This document shows, piece by piece, positions 6,935-15,350 of a stretch of DNA of 64,000 nucleotides; position 1 is the stretch's first letter; each line of letters opens with the position of its first letter. The stretch comes from Pseudomonas sp. Choline-02u-1 (lineage in GTDB: Bacteria; Pseudomonadota; Gammaproteobacteria; Pseudomonadales; Pseudomonadaceae). The notes below the pieces were generated by a model. That model made no database searches, was not told where the DNA came from, and saw nothing but the letters and a program-made list of their open reading frames with translations. The translations under genes and the position numbers were made by a program. The DNA is taken from contig NZ_PJBC01000013.1 in the NCBI RefSeq assembly GCF_002836515.1, positions 372,001 to 436,000 on the forward strand, written 5' to 3'.

Positions 6935-9205
6935 ATGAGCTTCGGCGCCGATGAAGAGATCCTTCAGGATTTCCTGGTTGAGGCCGGCGAGATTCTTGAG
7001 CAACTGTCCGAACAACTGGTCGAGCTGGAAAGCCGCCCGGATGATGCAGATCTGCTCAATGCAATTTTTCGCGGTTTCCACACTGTAAAAGGGGGCGCCG
7101 GCTTCCTTCAGCTCAATGAGCTGGTGGAGTGCTGTCACATCGCCGAAAACGTGTTCGACATCCTGCGCAAGGGTGAGCGTCGCGTTGATGCAGAACTGAT
7201 GGACGTTGTGCTCGAAGCGCTGGACGCGGTGAACAGCATGTTCAGCGAAGTCCGCGAACGTGCACCGATCACTGCCGCCACGCCGGAGCTGCTGGCCGCG
7301 CTGGCGCGTCTGGCCGAGCCGCAATCGGCTGACGAGGCCGTGGCCGCACCGGTGGAAGTGGTCGAAGAGCCGGTTGCCGAAAGCGCGTCGGACGACATCA
7401 CCGATAACGAATTCGAACAACTGCTGGACTCGCTCAATGCCGTGAAGGCCCAGGCCGAGGCTCCGGCCGCTGCTGTGGCGCCCGCGCCGGTTGCCGACAC
7501 GGCGGCCAGCGATGAAATCAGCGACGCCGAATTTGAATCGCTGCTCGATCAACTGCACGGCAAGGGCCAGTTTGCGGTGGATGCGGTCGCTGCGGCGGCA
7601 CCAGCAGCGCCGGCCGCGCCTGCTGCAGGCGACAGCTCGGACATCACCGACGACGAATTCGAAGCCTTGCTCGATCAGCTGCACGGCAAGGGCAACTTCG
7701 CCGTTGACGCGCTGGAGTCGGCCATCGCTTCGGCACCGGCAGCACCTGCTGCACCGGCAGCCGCTGCCGCCGGTAGCGACCTGATCAGCGATCACGAATT
7801 CGAATCGCTGCTCGACGAATTGCACGGCAAAGGCAAGTTTGACGCCAGCGCTGCGACTGCCGGCTCTGCGTCGAGCGTCGCCACGCCAACGGCGAAAGCT
7901 CCGGCTGCCGCTGCTGCGCCGAAACCTGCGGCCAAGCCTGAGCCGAAAGCCGAGACGCCGAAACCGGCCGCCGCTGCTGCACCGGCGCCGGCCCGTGCGC
8001 CAGCTTCTGCCCCGGCAGAAAAACCGGCCAGCGAAGCAGAAACCACCGTGCGCGTCGATACCGCGCGGCTCGACGAGATCATGAACATGGTCGGCGAGCT
8101 GGTGCTGGTGCGTAACCGTCTGGTGCGCCTGGGCCTCAACAGCGGCGACGAAGCCATGTCCAAAGCCGTGTCGAACCTCGACGTGGTCACCGCTGACTTG
8201 CAGACCGCCGTGATGAAAACGCGGATGCAGCCGATCAAGAAGGTCTTCGGGCGCTTCCCGCGTCTGGTTCGCGACCTCGCGCGGCAGCTCAAGAAAGAGA
8301 TCAACCTGGAACTGGTGGGTGAAGAAACCGACCTCGACAAAAACCTTGTCGAGGCCCTGGCCGACCCGCTGGTCCACTTGGTGCGCAACGCCGTCGACCA
8401 CGGCATCGAGTCGCCGGAAGAACGCGAAGCGTCGGGCAAGGCCCGTGGCGGTCGCGTGGTGCTGGCGGCCGAGCAGGAAGGTGACCATATCCTGCTGTCG
8501 ATCTCCGATGACGGCAAAGGTATGGACCCGAATGTCCTGCGTTCGATCGCGGTAAAACGCGGTGTGATGGACAAGGACGCGGCCGATCGCCTGAGCGATA
8601 CCGAGTGCTACAACCTGATTTTCGCTCCGGGTTTCTCGACCAAGACCGAGATCTCCGACGTGTCCGGCCGTGGTGTCGGCATGGACGTGGTGAAGACCAA
8701 GATTTCCCAGCTCAACGGATCGATCAACATCTACTCGACCAAGGGCCAGGGCTCGAAGATTGTCATCAAGGTGCCGTTGACGCTGGCGATCATGCCGACG
8801 CTGATGGTCATGCTCGGCAATCAGGCGTTCGCGTTCCCGCTGGTCAACGTCAACGAAATCTTCCACCTCGACCTGTCGACCACCAATGTCGTCGACGGTC
8901 AGGAAGTGGTGATCGTGCGCGACAAGGCGCTGCCATTGTTCTACCTCAAGCGCTGGCTGGTCAGCTCCGCCGCTCACGAAGAGCAGCGCGAAGGCCATGT
9001 GGTGATTCTTTCGGTGGGCACTCAGCGGATCGGCTTTGTCGTCGATCAACTGGTGGGCCAGGAAGAAGTGGTCATCAAGCCATTGGGCAAAATGCTCCAG
9101 GGCACTCCGGGCATGTCCGGCGCCACCATCACCGGTGACGGCCGCATTGCGCTGATTCTCGATGTTCCAAGCATGCTCAAGCGTTACGCCACAAAGCGTA
9201 TTTGA
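6935..9205 (+). CDS. cheA: chemotaxis histidine kinase CheA
   Basis: Kinase that phosphorylates CheY and CheB in the receptor array. Domain order over 756 residues: P1/HPt with phosphoacceptor His49 in FHTVKGGAGFL; a long Ala/Pro-rich linker (about 135-368) with four repeats of the type ISDAEFESLLDQLHGKG; P3 dimerisation and P4 ATPase (from about 370: VDTARLDEIMNMVGELV, HLVRNAVDHGIE, DDGKGM, GRGVGMDVVK); and a CheW-like P5 (about 620-750). No globular P2 (CheY-docking) domain is recognisable; the repeats occupy its place. A TAGGAGC ribosome site precedes the ATG. It belongs to the cheYZAB operon. Confidence 0.98.
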   Translation: MSFGADEEILQDFLVEAGEILEQLSEQLVELESRPDDADLLNAIFRGFHTVKGGAGFLQLNELVECCHIAENVFDILRKGERRVDAELMDVVLEALDAVNSMFSEVRERAPITAATPELLAALARLAEPQSADEAVAAPVEVVEEPVAESASDDITDNEFEQLLDSLNAVKAQAEAPAAAVAPAPVADTAASDEISDAEFESLLDQLHGKGQFAVDAVAAAAPAAPAAPAAGDSSDITDDEFEALLDQLHGKGNFAVDALESAIASAPAAPAAPAAAAAGSDLISDHEFESLLDELHGKGKFDASAATAGSASSVATPTAKAPAAAAAPKPAAKPEPKAETPKPAAAAAPAPARAPASAPAEKPASEAETTVRVDTARLDEIMNMVGELVLVRNRLVRLGLNSGDEAMSKAVSNLDVVTADLQTAVMKTRMQPIKKVFGRFPRLVRDLARQLKKEINLELVGEETDLDKNLVEALADPLVHLVRNAVDHGIESPEEREASGKARGGRVVLAAEQEGDHILLSISDDGKGMDPNVLRSIAVKRGVMDKDAADRLSDTECYNLIFAPGFSTKTEISDVSGRGVGMDVVKTKISQLNGSINIYSTKGQGSKIVIKVPLTLAIMPTLMVMLGNQAFAFPLVNVNEIFHLDLSTTNVVDGQEVVIVRDKALPLFYLKRWLVSSAAHEEQREGHVVILSVGTQRIGFVVDQLVGQEEVVIKPLGKMLQGTPGMSGATITGDGRIALILDVPSMLKRYATKRI
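7391..7852 (+). repeat. four degenerate linker repeats inside cheA
   Basis: Repeats begin at CheA residues 153, 193, 235 and 282. The shared core is [ST]-D-x-E-F-E-x-L-L-D-x-L, followed in the last three by H-G-K-G. They are separated by Ala/Pro-rich spacers. The core resembles the CheY-binding peptide of FliM (LSQxEIDALL) and the CheZ tail (DDVDDLLSSL). Confidence 0.85.
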
Positions 9206-9254
9206 ATCCGGGACGGCGGCGCGATGACGCGCCGCTGCACCTAATGGAGTGTTT

Positions 9255-10391
9255 ATGGCAGTCAAAGTCCTGGTGGTGGACGATTCGGGTTTTTTCCGCC
9301 GCCGCGTCTCGGAAATTCTTTCGGCGGATCCGAGCATCCAGGTGGTCGGCACGGCCACCAACGGTAAAGAGGCGATCGATCAGGCCATGGCCCTCAAGCC
9401 TGACGTGATCACCATGGACTACGAGATGCCAATGATGGACGGCATCACGGCAGTGCGGCACATCATGCAGCGCTGCCCGACCCCGGTGTTGATGTTCTCC
9501 TCGCTGACGCACGAAGGCGCGCGGGTGACCCTCGATGCGCTGGACGCCGGCGCGGTGGATTTCCTGCCGAAGAATTTCGAAGACATCTCGCGCAACCCCG
9601 AGAAGGTCAAGCAACTGCTGTGCGAGAAAGTCCACAGCATCTCGCGCAGCAATCGTCGTTTCAGCGCCTACAGCGCGCCGGCTCCTGCCGCCGCGCCAGC
9701 ACCGACGCCTGCCCCGGCAGCGTCGAGCTACGGTAGCCAGAGCAACTCTGTCCCGGCGCGTCCGGCGCCTGCGCCAGCACCTGCTCGCGCATCGGCTGCC
9801 AGCGCTTCGTCGTCAGCCCCGAAACGCAAAGCCTACAAACTGGTTGCCATCGGTACTTCGACGGGCGGCCCGGTTGCGCTGCAGCGTGTACTGACCCAAT
9901 TGCCGGCGAACTTCCCGGCGCCGATCGTGCTCATTCAGCACATGCCGGCGGCGTTCACCAAAGCGTTTGCCGAGCGCCTCGACAAGCTCTGCCGCATCAG
10001 CGTCAAGGAAGCCGAGGATGGCGACATCCTGCGTCCAGGCCTGGCGCTGCTGGCGCCGGGTGGCAAGCAGATGATGATCGACGGCCGTGGCGCGGTGAAG
10101 ATTTTGCCGGGTGACGAGCGTCTGAATTACAAGCCGTGCGTTGACATCACGTTTGGCTCGGCGGCGAAATCCTACGGCGACAAAGTGCTGGCAGTGGTTC
10201 TCACCGGCATGGGCGCCGACGGTCGCGAAGGTGCGCGTCTGCTCAAGCAGGGCGGCAGTTCGGTGTGGGCGCAGGACGAGGCCAGTTGCGTGATCTACGG
10301 TATGCCGATGGCCATCGTCAAAGCCGATCTGGCTGACGCGGTGTACGGTCTGGACGATATCGGCAAGCATATCGTCGAGGCGTGTATCTGA
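9255..10391 (+). CDS. cheB: chemotaxis methylesterase/response regulator CheB
   Basis: Demethylates (and deamidates) chemoreceptors for adaptation when phosphorylated by CheA. The N-terminal receiver has VVDDSGFF and the phosphoacceptor Asp55 in [11 protein letters not shown] Pro/Ala-rich linker (about 140-195) follows, then the CheB methylesterase domain with Ser202 in GTSTGGP, His in QHMPAAFT and Asp in [11 protein letters not shown]. The ATG used has TGGAG five bases upstream; a GTG two codons earlier overlaps that site. The stop overlaps motC by one base. The protein is 378 residues and intact. Confidence 0.97.
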   Translation: MAVKVLVVDDSGFFRRRVSEILSADPSIQVVGTATNGKEAIDQAMALKPDVITMDYEMPMMDGITAVRHIMQRCPTPVLMFSSLTHEGARVTLDALDAGAVDFLPKNFEDISRNPEKVKQLLCEKVHSISRSNRRFSAYSAPAPAAAPAPTPAPAASSYGSQSNSVPARPAPAPAPARASAASASSSAPKRKAYKLVAIGTSTGGPVALQRVLTQLPANFPAPIVLIQHMPAAFTKAFAERLDKLCRISVKEAEDGDILRPGLALLAPGGKQMMIDGRGAVKILPGDERLNYKPCVDITFGSAAKSYGDKVLAVVLTGMGADGREGARLLKQGGSSVWAQDEASCVIYGMPMAIVKADLADAVYGLDDIGKHIVEACI

Positions 10392-11131
10392 TGGATGTTC
10401 TCAGCCTTATCGGACTCATCATGGCGTTCGTCGCCATCATCGGCGGCAACTACCTTGAAGGCGGTCACCTCGGCGCACTGGCCAACGGCCCGGCGGCGTT
10501 GATCGTGCTGGGCGGCACGGTCGGTGCTGCGCTGCTGCAATCGCCGATGAGCGCGTTCAAGCGCGCCATGCAGATTCTGGCGTGGATCTTCTTCCCGCCG
10601 CGTGTCGACCTCGCCGGCGGCATCGACCGCGTGGTCAATTGGAGCCTGACGGCACGCAAGGAAGGCCTGCTCGGTCTTGAAGGCGTGGCCGACGCCGAAC
10701 CCGACAGCTACTCGCGCAAGGGCCTGCAACTGCTGGTCGACGGCGCCGAGCCGGAAGCGATTCGCAGCATTCTCGAAGTGGATTTCTACACTCAGGAATC
10801 CCGTGATATCGAAGCGGCCAAAGTTTTTGAAAGCATGGGCGGGTACGCGCCAACCATCGGCATCATCGGTGCAGTGATGGGCCTGATTCACGTGATGGGC
10901 AACCTCGCCGATCCGTCGCAACTGGGTAACGGCATCGCTGTGGCGTTCGTTGCGACCATCTACGGCGTGGCCAGTGCCAACCTGATCCTCTTGCCGGTCG
11001 CGGCCAAGCTCAAGTCCATCGCGTTGCGGCAGTCGCGTTATCGCGAAATGTTGCTGGAAGGAATCCTGTCGATCGCCGAAGGTGAAAACCCGCGCTCTAT
11101 CGAGCTGAAGCTTCAGGGCTTCATGGATTGA
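10391..11131 (+). CDS. motC: flagellar motor stator protein MotC (MotA family)
   Basis: Proton-channel subunit of the second Pseudomonas stator, MotCD, which drives swarming and high-load rotation. The 246-residue MotA-type protein has membrane segments near residues 2-20, 32-52, 150-170 and 185-205, the large cytoplasmic loop between the two pairs, and the conserved GGYAPTIGIIGAVMGLIHVM stretch. Its ATG overlaps the cheB stop codon. MotD follows 15 bases downstream and must be its partner. MotAB, the other stator, is not in the window. Confidence 0.95.
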   Translation: MDVLSLIGLIMAFVAIIGGNYLEGGHLGALANGPAALIVLGGTVGAALLQSPMSAFKRAMQILAWIFFPPRVDLAGGIDRVVNWSLTARKEGLLGLEGVADAEPDSYSRKGLQLLVDGAEPEAIRSILEVDFYTQESRDIEAAKVFESMGGYAPTIGIIGAVMGLIHVMGNLADPSQLGNGIAVAFVATIYGVASANLILLPVAAKLKSIALRQSRYREMLLEGILSIAEGENPRSIELKLQGFMD

Positions 11132-11146
11132 TGGGGGAAATGGACC

Positions 11147-12037
11147 ATGGCTCGTCGCAGGCACCAGGAAGAACACGTTAACCACGAGCGCTGGCTCGTG
11201 TCGTACGCCGACTTCATCACATTGCTGTTCGCGTTCTTCGTGGTGATGTACTCGATCTCGTCGATCAACGAAGGCAAGTACAAAGAAATTTCCGAAGCGC
11301 TGGTCGGCGTCTTCAAAGACTCCGACCGCGCGCTCAAACCGATCCAGATCGGCGACGAGCGGCCGAAAACCGTGACCCCGGCCAAGCCGCTGGTCAAGGA
11401 TGCCGAGCAGGTCGACGCCGGTATCGCAGGCGCCAGTGATCCGCTGAAAAGCATCGCCGATGACATCAGCGCCGCGTTTGGCGATTTGATCAGCTCCAAC
11501 CAGATGACCGTGCGCGGCAACGAACTGTGGGTGGAGATCGAACTCAATTCCAGCCTGTTGTTCGGCAGCGGCGACGCGATGCCGAGCGACATCGCGTTCA
11601 ACATCATCGACAAGGTCGCGGCGATCCTGAAACCGTTCGACAACCCGATCCACGTCGAAGGCTTCACCGACGATCAACCGATCCGCACCGCGCAGTACCC
11701 GACCAACTGGGAGCTGTCCTCGGCGCGTTCGGCGAGCATCGTGCGCATGCTTGCCATGCAGGGCGTAAACCCTGGCCGACTGGCGTCGGTGGGCTATGGC
11801 GAGTTCCAGCCTGTGGCCAACAATGCCACGGTCGAAGGCCGGGCGAAGAACCGTCGCGTGGTGCTGGTGGTCTCGCGCAATCTTGATGTGCGCCGCAGCC
11901 TCACCGGCACCGGTACCGCCAATGCGCAACCGGATGCGGCGTTGAAGCGCGCTGGCACACAAACTGCACCGACCCCGGTCAAGACGCCGGGACGCGAGAG
12001 TGCCGTCAATTCTCCGTCGCCCGCATTAACACGCTGA
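11147..12037 (+). CDS. motD: flagellar motor stator protein MotD (MotB family)
   Basis: Peptidoglycan-anchored stator subunit. The 296-residue protein has a short basic N-terminus, one membrane helix containing the proton-carrying Asp in SYADFITLLFAFFVVMYSIS, a periplasmic plug and linker, and an OmpA-like peptidoglycan-binding domain (IHVEGFTDDQPIRT, WELSSARSASIVRML, GYGEFQPVANN). A Thr/Pro-rich tail of about 45 residues follows. It is the partner of MotC. The ATG is preceded by GGGGGAAATGGACC. Confidence 0.96.
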   Translation: MARRRHQEEHVNHERWLVSYADFITLLFAFFVVMYSISSINEGKYKEISEALVGVFKDSDRALKPIQIGDERPKTVTPAKPLVKDAEQVDAGIAGASDPLKSIADDISAAFGDLISSNQMTVRGNELWVEIELNSSLLFGSGDAMPSDIAFNIIDKVAAILKPFDNPIHVEGFTDDQPIRTAQYPTNWELSSARSASIVRMLAMQGVNPGRLASVGYGEFQPVANNATVEGRAKNRRVVLVVSRNLDVRRSLTGTGTANAQPDAALKRAGTQTAPTPVKTPGRESAVNSPSPALTR

Positions 12038-12046
12038 AGCATGTCT

Positions 12047-12070
12047 CGGCCAGCCAATCTGGCCGGGAGG
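12047..12070 (+). promoter_or_regulatory. hairpin abutting the parC ribosome-binding site
   Basis: CGGCCAG-CCAAT-CTGGCCG forms a 7-bp stem whose 3' end runs directly into the Shine-Dalgarno sequence GGGAGG, 10 bases before the parC ATG. In the 43-base motD-parC gap this could dampen parC translation or mark an mRNA processing point. Confidence 0.4.
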
Positions 12071-12080
12071 AACGAACTGA

Positions 12081-12869
12081 ATGAGAGTCTGGGCAGTCGC
12101 CAATCAAAAGGGTGGTGTCGGTAAAACCACATCCTCCATCGCTCTAGCCGGGTTGCTGGCCGAGGCGGGCAAGCGCGTGGTTGTGGTCGATCTTGACCCG
12201 CACGGCTCGATGACCAGCTATTTCGGCTACGATCCCGACAGTCTGGAACACAGCAACTACGACCTGTTTCTGCACAAGGGCAGCGTGCCGCAAGGCTTGC
12301 CGGGGCAATTGCTGTTGTCGACCAGCGACGAACGCATTTCGCTGTTGCCGTCGAGCACCGCACTGGCCACCCTCGAGCGCCAGTCGCCGGGGCAAAGTGG
12401 TCTGGGCCTGGTGATCGCCAAGAGTCTGGCGCAGCTGTGGCAGGACTTCGATTACGCCATCATCGACAGCCCGCCGTTGCTCGGCGTGCTGATGGTCAAC
12501 GCCCTCGCGGCGAGCCAGCAACTGGTGATCCCGGTGCAGACCGAGCACCTGGCCGTGAAAGGTCTGGAGCGCATGGTCAACACGCTGGCGATGATCAACC
12601 GTTCGCGCAAACAGCCACTGCCATTCAGCATCGTGCCGACGCTGTTCGACCGCCGCACGCAAGCCTCGATGCACACTTTGCGTGTGCTGCGCGACAAATT
12701 CCCCGACGATATCTGGCACGGCTATATCCCGGTCGACACCCGTCTGCGCGACGCCAGCCGAGCCGGCGTCACGCCTCCGCAGTTCGACGGCAAGAGCCGT
12801 GGCGTGCTGGCCTATCGAGCGCTGCTCAAGCACCTGCTCGCGCAGCAACTTGTTCCGCAGGTGGCTTGA
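12081..12869 (+). CDS. parC: ParA-like polar chemotaxis ATPase ParC
   Basis: ParA-family ATPase located inside a chemotaxis operon. In Vibrio and Pseudomonas such proteins recruit the chemotaxis array to the pole and share it between daughter cells; it is not expected to act on chromosome partition. The 262-residue product has the deviant Walker A NQKGGVGKTTSS at its N-terminus, VDLDPHGSMTSYFG (switch/Walker A') and IIDSPPLLGVLMVNAL (Walker B). It is followed by the CheW-domain partner ParP, although a REP element separates the two genes. Confidence 0.9.
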   Translation: MRVWAVANQKGGVGKTTSSIALAGLLAEAGKRVVVVDLDPHGSMTSYFGYDPDSLEHSNYDLFLHKGSVPQGLPGQLLLSTSDERISLLPSSTALATLERQSPGQSGLGLVIAKSLAQLWQDFDYAIIDSPPLLGVLMVNALAASQQLVIPVQTEHLAVKGLERMVNTLAMINRSRKQPLPFSIVPTLFDRRTQASMHTLRVLRDKFPDDIWHGYIPVDTRLRDASRAGVTPPQFDGKSRGVLAYRALLKHLLAQQLVPQVA

Positions 12870-12885
12870 GCATGATCCTTATTCG

Positions 12886-12973
12886 TGTAGGAGCTGCCGA
12901 AGGCTGCGATCTTTTGATCTGGCCTGTCAGTGCTCCTGAAAAGATCAAAAGATCGCAGCCTTCGGCAGCTCCT
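12886..12973. repeat. REP element pair, family A, inside the parC-parP gap
   Basis: Two almost perfect inverted copies of GTAGGAGCTGCCGAAGGC, extended by the GCGATCTTTTGATC arms, fill most of the 118-base gap. The parP ribosome site (GGGAG) follows immediately. Within an operon this strong hairpin could stabilise upstream mRNA or reduce downstream expression. Confidence 0.85.
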
Positions 12974-12987
12974 TCAGGGAGTCGCGC

Positions 12988-13941
12988 ATGAACCGCCCAG
13001 TGAAACTCACGTCACGTCCGCAACAGGCCTTGCAGTCCTATCTGGAAGACCTGCTGCTCGACCTGCCCGAGGACTTGCCTGCGCCGGTCGAAGCGCTGCC
13101 GCCAGTCGCGGAGCAGGCGCAGCCTGAAGCGGTGCAAAGCACCGAAGCCATGGACGAATTCCAGGCCGCCGTGCTCGAAGAGCAGGCCCGTGACGCGCAG
13201 AAATCCTTCACTCCGATTGCCGCGCCCGCTGCTGCGTCAGTGGCCAAAGCACCGGTCGCGCTGATCGATGAACCGCGCGCGCCGCTGTCGACGCTGGCGC
13301 CGCTGCTGCAAACGCAATTATTGACCGTGCCGGAACCCGAGCCGGAGCCAGAACCCGAGCCGCCAGTTGCGCAGCCGCAGGTGCTTATCCCGCCGCTGGT
13401 CGAGGTGCATCTGCCACCCAACAACCCGCCGCCACCGATCGAACCCGATGGGCGTCCGGCCTGGGCCGCCGAAGCCTTCGAATGCTTGCTGTTCGATGTG
13501 GCCGGGCTGACGCTCGCTGTGCCGCTGGTGTCCCTGGGCTCGATCTATTCGCTGGCCGGGCACGAGCTGACGCCGCTGTTTGGTCAGCCGGAGTGGTTCC
13601 TCGGTATTCTGCCGAGTCAGGCCGGCAATTTGAAAGTTTTGGATACCGCCCGCTGGGTCATGCCGGATCGCTACCGCGATGACTTCCGTCAGGGCCTGCA
13701 ATACGTGATTTCGGTACAAGGTTACGAGTGGGGGCTGGCGGTGCATCAGGTCAGCCGCTCGTTGCGTCTGGACCCGAATGAAATCAAATGGAGAAGTCAC
13801 CGGGGTCAGCGGCCATGGCTTGCCGGCACCGTGATTGAGCACATGTGTGCATTGCTTGATGTATCCGCGCTGGCCGAGTTGATCGCCAGCGGCGGGGCGA
13901 AGCACATGAGCGGCAACAAGCCGCTACATAAACCGACTTAG
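12988..13941 (+). CDS. parP: CheW-domain array-localisation protein ParP
   Basis: Predicted partner of ParC that links the polar ATPase to CheA arrays. The 317-residue protein has a low-complexity Pro/Glu/Ala-rich N-terminal half, including a run of Glu-Pro pairs (about 115-128), and a C-terminal CheW-like domain (about 160-300: FECLLFDVAGLTLAVPLVSL, WFLGILPSQAGNLKVLDTA, VIEHMCALLDVSAL). The family assignment rests on position between parC and cheW plus the CheW-like fold. The start is the ATG after GGGAGTCGCGC at the end of the REP. Confidence 0.85.
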   Translation: MNRPVKLTSRPQQALQSYLEDLLLDLPEDLPAPVEALPPVAEQAQPEAVQSTEAMDEFQAAVLEEQARDAQKSFTPIAAPAAASVAKAPVALIDEPRAPLSTLAPLLQTQLLTVPEPEPEPEPEPPVAQPQVLIPPLVEVHLPPNNPPPPIEPDGRPAWAAEAFECLLFDVAGLTLAVPLVSLGSIYSLAGHELTPLFGQPEWFLGILPSQAGNLKVLDTARWVMPDRYRDDFRQGLQYVISVQGYEWGLAVHQVSRSLRLDPNEIKWRSHRGQRPWLAGTVIEHMCALLDVSALAELIASGGAKHMSGNKPLHKPT

Positions 13942-13965
13942 CAGCCGACATAACTATCAGGCGAT

Positions 13966-14018
13966 GGCATTGTTCAATGCCACCACACAGAACACACACC
14001 GCCCAGGGCGGTTTTTTC
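13966..14018 (+). terminator. tandem hairpins with T-run in the cheW leader
   Basis: GGCATTG-TT-CAATGCC is followed some 17 bases later by ACCGCC-CAG-GGCGGT and about six T residues. The second hairpin has the form of an intrinsic terminator for the upstream operon. It lies only about 15-20 bases before the cheW start, so it may attenuate cheW. Boundaries may be off by a base. Confidence 0.55.
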
Positions 14019-14031
14019 GAGGGGTCAGGGT

Positions 14032-14517
14032 ATGAGTAGTCAGGCGTCGAATGCAAAAGGTTCTGAAGATCCGATCCTGCAATGGGTGACCTTCAAACTG
14101 GATAACGAAACCTACGGCATCAACGTGATGCGCGTACAGGAAGTGCTGCGCTACACCGAGATCGCGCCGGTGCCGGGTGCGCCGAGCTACGTGCTGGGTA
14201 TCATCAACCTGCGCGGCAACGTGGTCACCGTGATCGACACCCGTCAGCGCTTCGGCCTGCACAGCGGTGAGATCAGCGACAACACCCGTATCGTCATCAT
14301 CGAAGCCGACAAGCAAGTCGTTGGCATCATGGTCGACAGCGTCGCCGAAGTGGTTTACCTGCGTCAGTCGGAAATCGAAACTGCACCGAACGTTGGTAAC
14401 GAAGAATCGGCCAAGTTCATTCAAGGCGTGTGCAACAAGAACAACGAGCTGCTGATTCTGGTCGAGCTGGACAAGATGATGAGCGAAGAAGAATGGTCGG
14501 AACTGGAGAGCATCTGA
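14032..14517 (+). CDS. cheW: chemotaxis coupling protein CheW
   Basis: Scaffold that connects chemoreceptors to CheA. The 161-residue single-domain protein shows the CheW fold motifs WVTFKLDNETYGINVMRVQE, PGAPSYVLGIINLRGNVVTV and the VDSVAEVVYL segment. The acidic C-terminus (DKMMSEEEWSELESI) is a common Pseudomonas feature. A GAGGGG ribosome site precedes the ATG. A terminator-like hairpin sits just upstream, so its level may be set separately from parC-parP. The next gene begins one base after its stop codon. Confidence 0.96.
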   Translation: MSSQASNAKGSEDPILQWVTFKLDNETYGINVMRVQEVLRYTEIAPVPGAPSYVLGIINLRGNVVTVIDTRQRFGLHSGEISDNTRIVIIEADKQVVGIMVDSVAEVVYLRQSEIETAPNVGNEESAKFIQGVCNKNNELLILVELDKMMSEEEWSELESI

Positions 14518-14518
14518 T

Positions 14519-14914
14519 TTGATTCTCGAGGTTGCGGTAATTGTTCTGTTCCTGTTCTGGGCCGGCACGCTGGCGATGTTCGTCTCATACATCAAGGCGC
14601 AGCGGGTAATCGCTGCGCAGCAGGCCCAGGGCGATGCGCTGCGTGATCAGCGCATCAAGGACCTGGCCAAACGTGTCGACGATTACCAGAACGGCAACGT
14701 GCGCATGGGCGAAGCCCTGCACGAGTTGCGCGCAGTGGTGAGCCCGTTGCCGGACAAGATCGTTGCGCTGGAGCAGCGCGACCCGTCGAGCCTGTCATTC
14801 GCCCAGGCGGCGAAACTGGTGGGCATGGGCGCCAGCGTCGATGAGCTGACTCAGTCGTGCGGGTTGACCCAGGCTGAGGCGCAATTGATGCGCAAGTTGC
14901 ACAAGGGCAGCTAG
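14519..14914 (+). CDS. DUF2802 domain protein with N-terminal membrane helix
   Basis: Function unknown. The 131-residue product has an N-terminal hydrophobic anchor (residues 1-23), a basic coiled-coil-like stretch (about 28-85) and a small C-terminal helix-turn-helix-like part (FAQAAKLVGMGASVDELTQS). Homologues follow cheW in other pseudomonads, which suggests a link to chemotaxis or motility. The start is a TTG one base after the cheW stop codon, with GGAG about 10 bases upstream; no better in-frame start exists because the membrane helix begins immediately. The last gene of the + strand motility block. Confidence 0.8.
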   Translation: MILEVAVIVLFLFWAGTLAMFVSYIKAQRVIAAQQAQGDALRDQRIKDLAKRVDDYQNGNVRMGEALHELRAVVSPLPDKIVALEQRDPSSLSFAQAAKLVGMGASVDELTQSCGLTQAEAQLMRKLHKGS

Positions 14915-14925
14915 GAGCTTCAAGC

Positions 14926-15010
14926 AAGATCAAAAGATCGCAGCCTTCGGCAGCTCCTACATCGGGATTCGCGTTTCCCTGTAAGAGCTGCCGAAGGCTG
15001 CGATCTTTTG
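14926..15010. repeat. REP element pair, family A
   Basis: Inverted copies of GTAGGAGCTGCCGAAGGC (one reads GTAAGAGC) with GATCTTTTG extensions lie between the convergent ends of the DUF2802 gene and the FlhB-like gene. This is the classical convergent-gene position for a REP and it may act as a bidirectional transcript end. Confidence 0.85.
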
Positions 15011-15020
15011 CTTTAAGGGT

Positions 15021-15350
15021 TCAATAATCATCCCCACGTGCGGTGATGTCCTTCTCGACCATCGGCGCGTCCGGGTCTTGTCCCTCAGGGAATTTGCCTT
15101 TCAGATTCCACGCAAACGCAATGATCTCGGCAATGGTGCGATAGAGCTCTTCGGGAATGCTGTCGCCCAGTTCCATTCGCGCGAGCAGGCGCACCAGTTC
15201 GGCGTTCTCGTAGATCGGCACTTCGTAATCGCGGGCGATGCGCAGGATTTCTTCGGCCAGTTCGTCGTCGCCCTTGGCGGTGAGGGTCGGGGCGTGGTTG
15301 CCGTCGTATTTGAGGGCAATGGCCTGGCGTGGGGCAGTGGAATCGTTCAT
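15021..15350 (-). CDS. free-standing FlhB C-terminal-domain homologue (FlhX/YlqH-like)
   Basis: The 109-residue protein aligns with the cytoplasmic C-terminal part of FlhB that remains after self-cleavage: AIALKYDGNHAPTLTAKGDD, IARDYEVPIYENAELVRLLA and IPEELYRTIAEIIAF. It has no membrane segments and lacks the NPTH cleavage motif, beginning about where the cleaved FlhB fragment begins. In Bacillus the similar FlhX can stand in for the FlhB C-terminal fragment. Its ATG overlaps the stop of the FliK-like gene (ATGA), so the two are translationally coupled. Family match is clear; a role in substrate switching is inference. Confidence 0.85.
   Translation of the reverse strand: MNDSTAPRQAIALKYDGNHAPTLTAKGDDELAEEILRIARDYEVPIYENAELVRLLARMELGDSIPEELYRTIAEIIAFAWNLKGKFPEGQDPDAPMVEKDITARGDDY

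Noticed and set aside
7391..7852. Repeats in cheA as a sign of frameshift or assembly error
   Set aside because: The reading frame stays open, the copies have diverged at DNA level, and all conserved kinase domains follow in frame.
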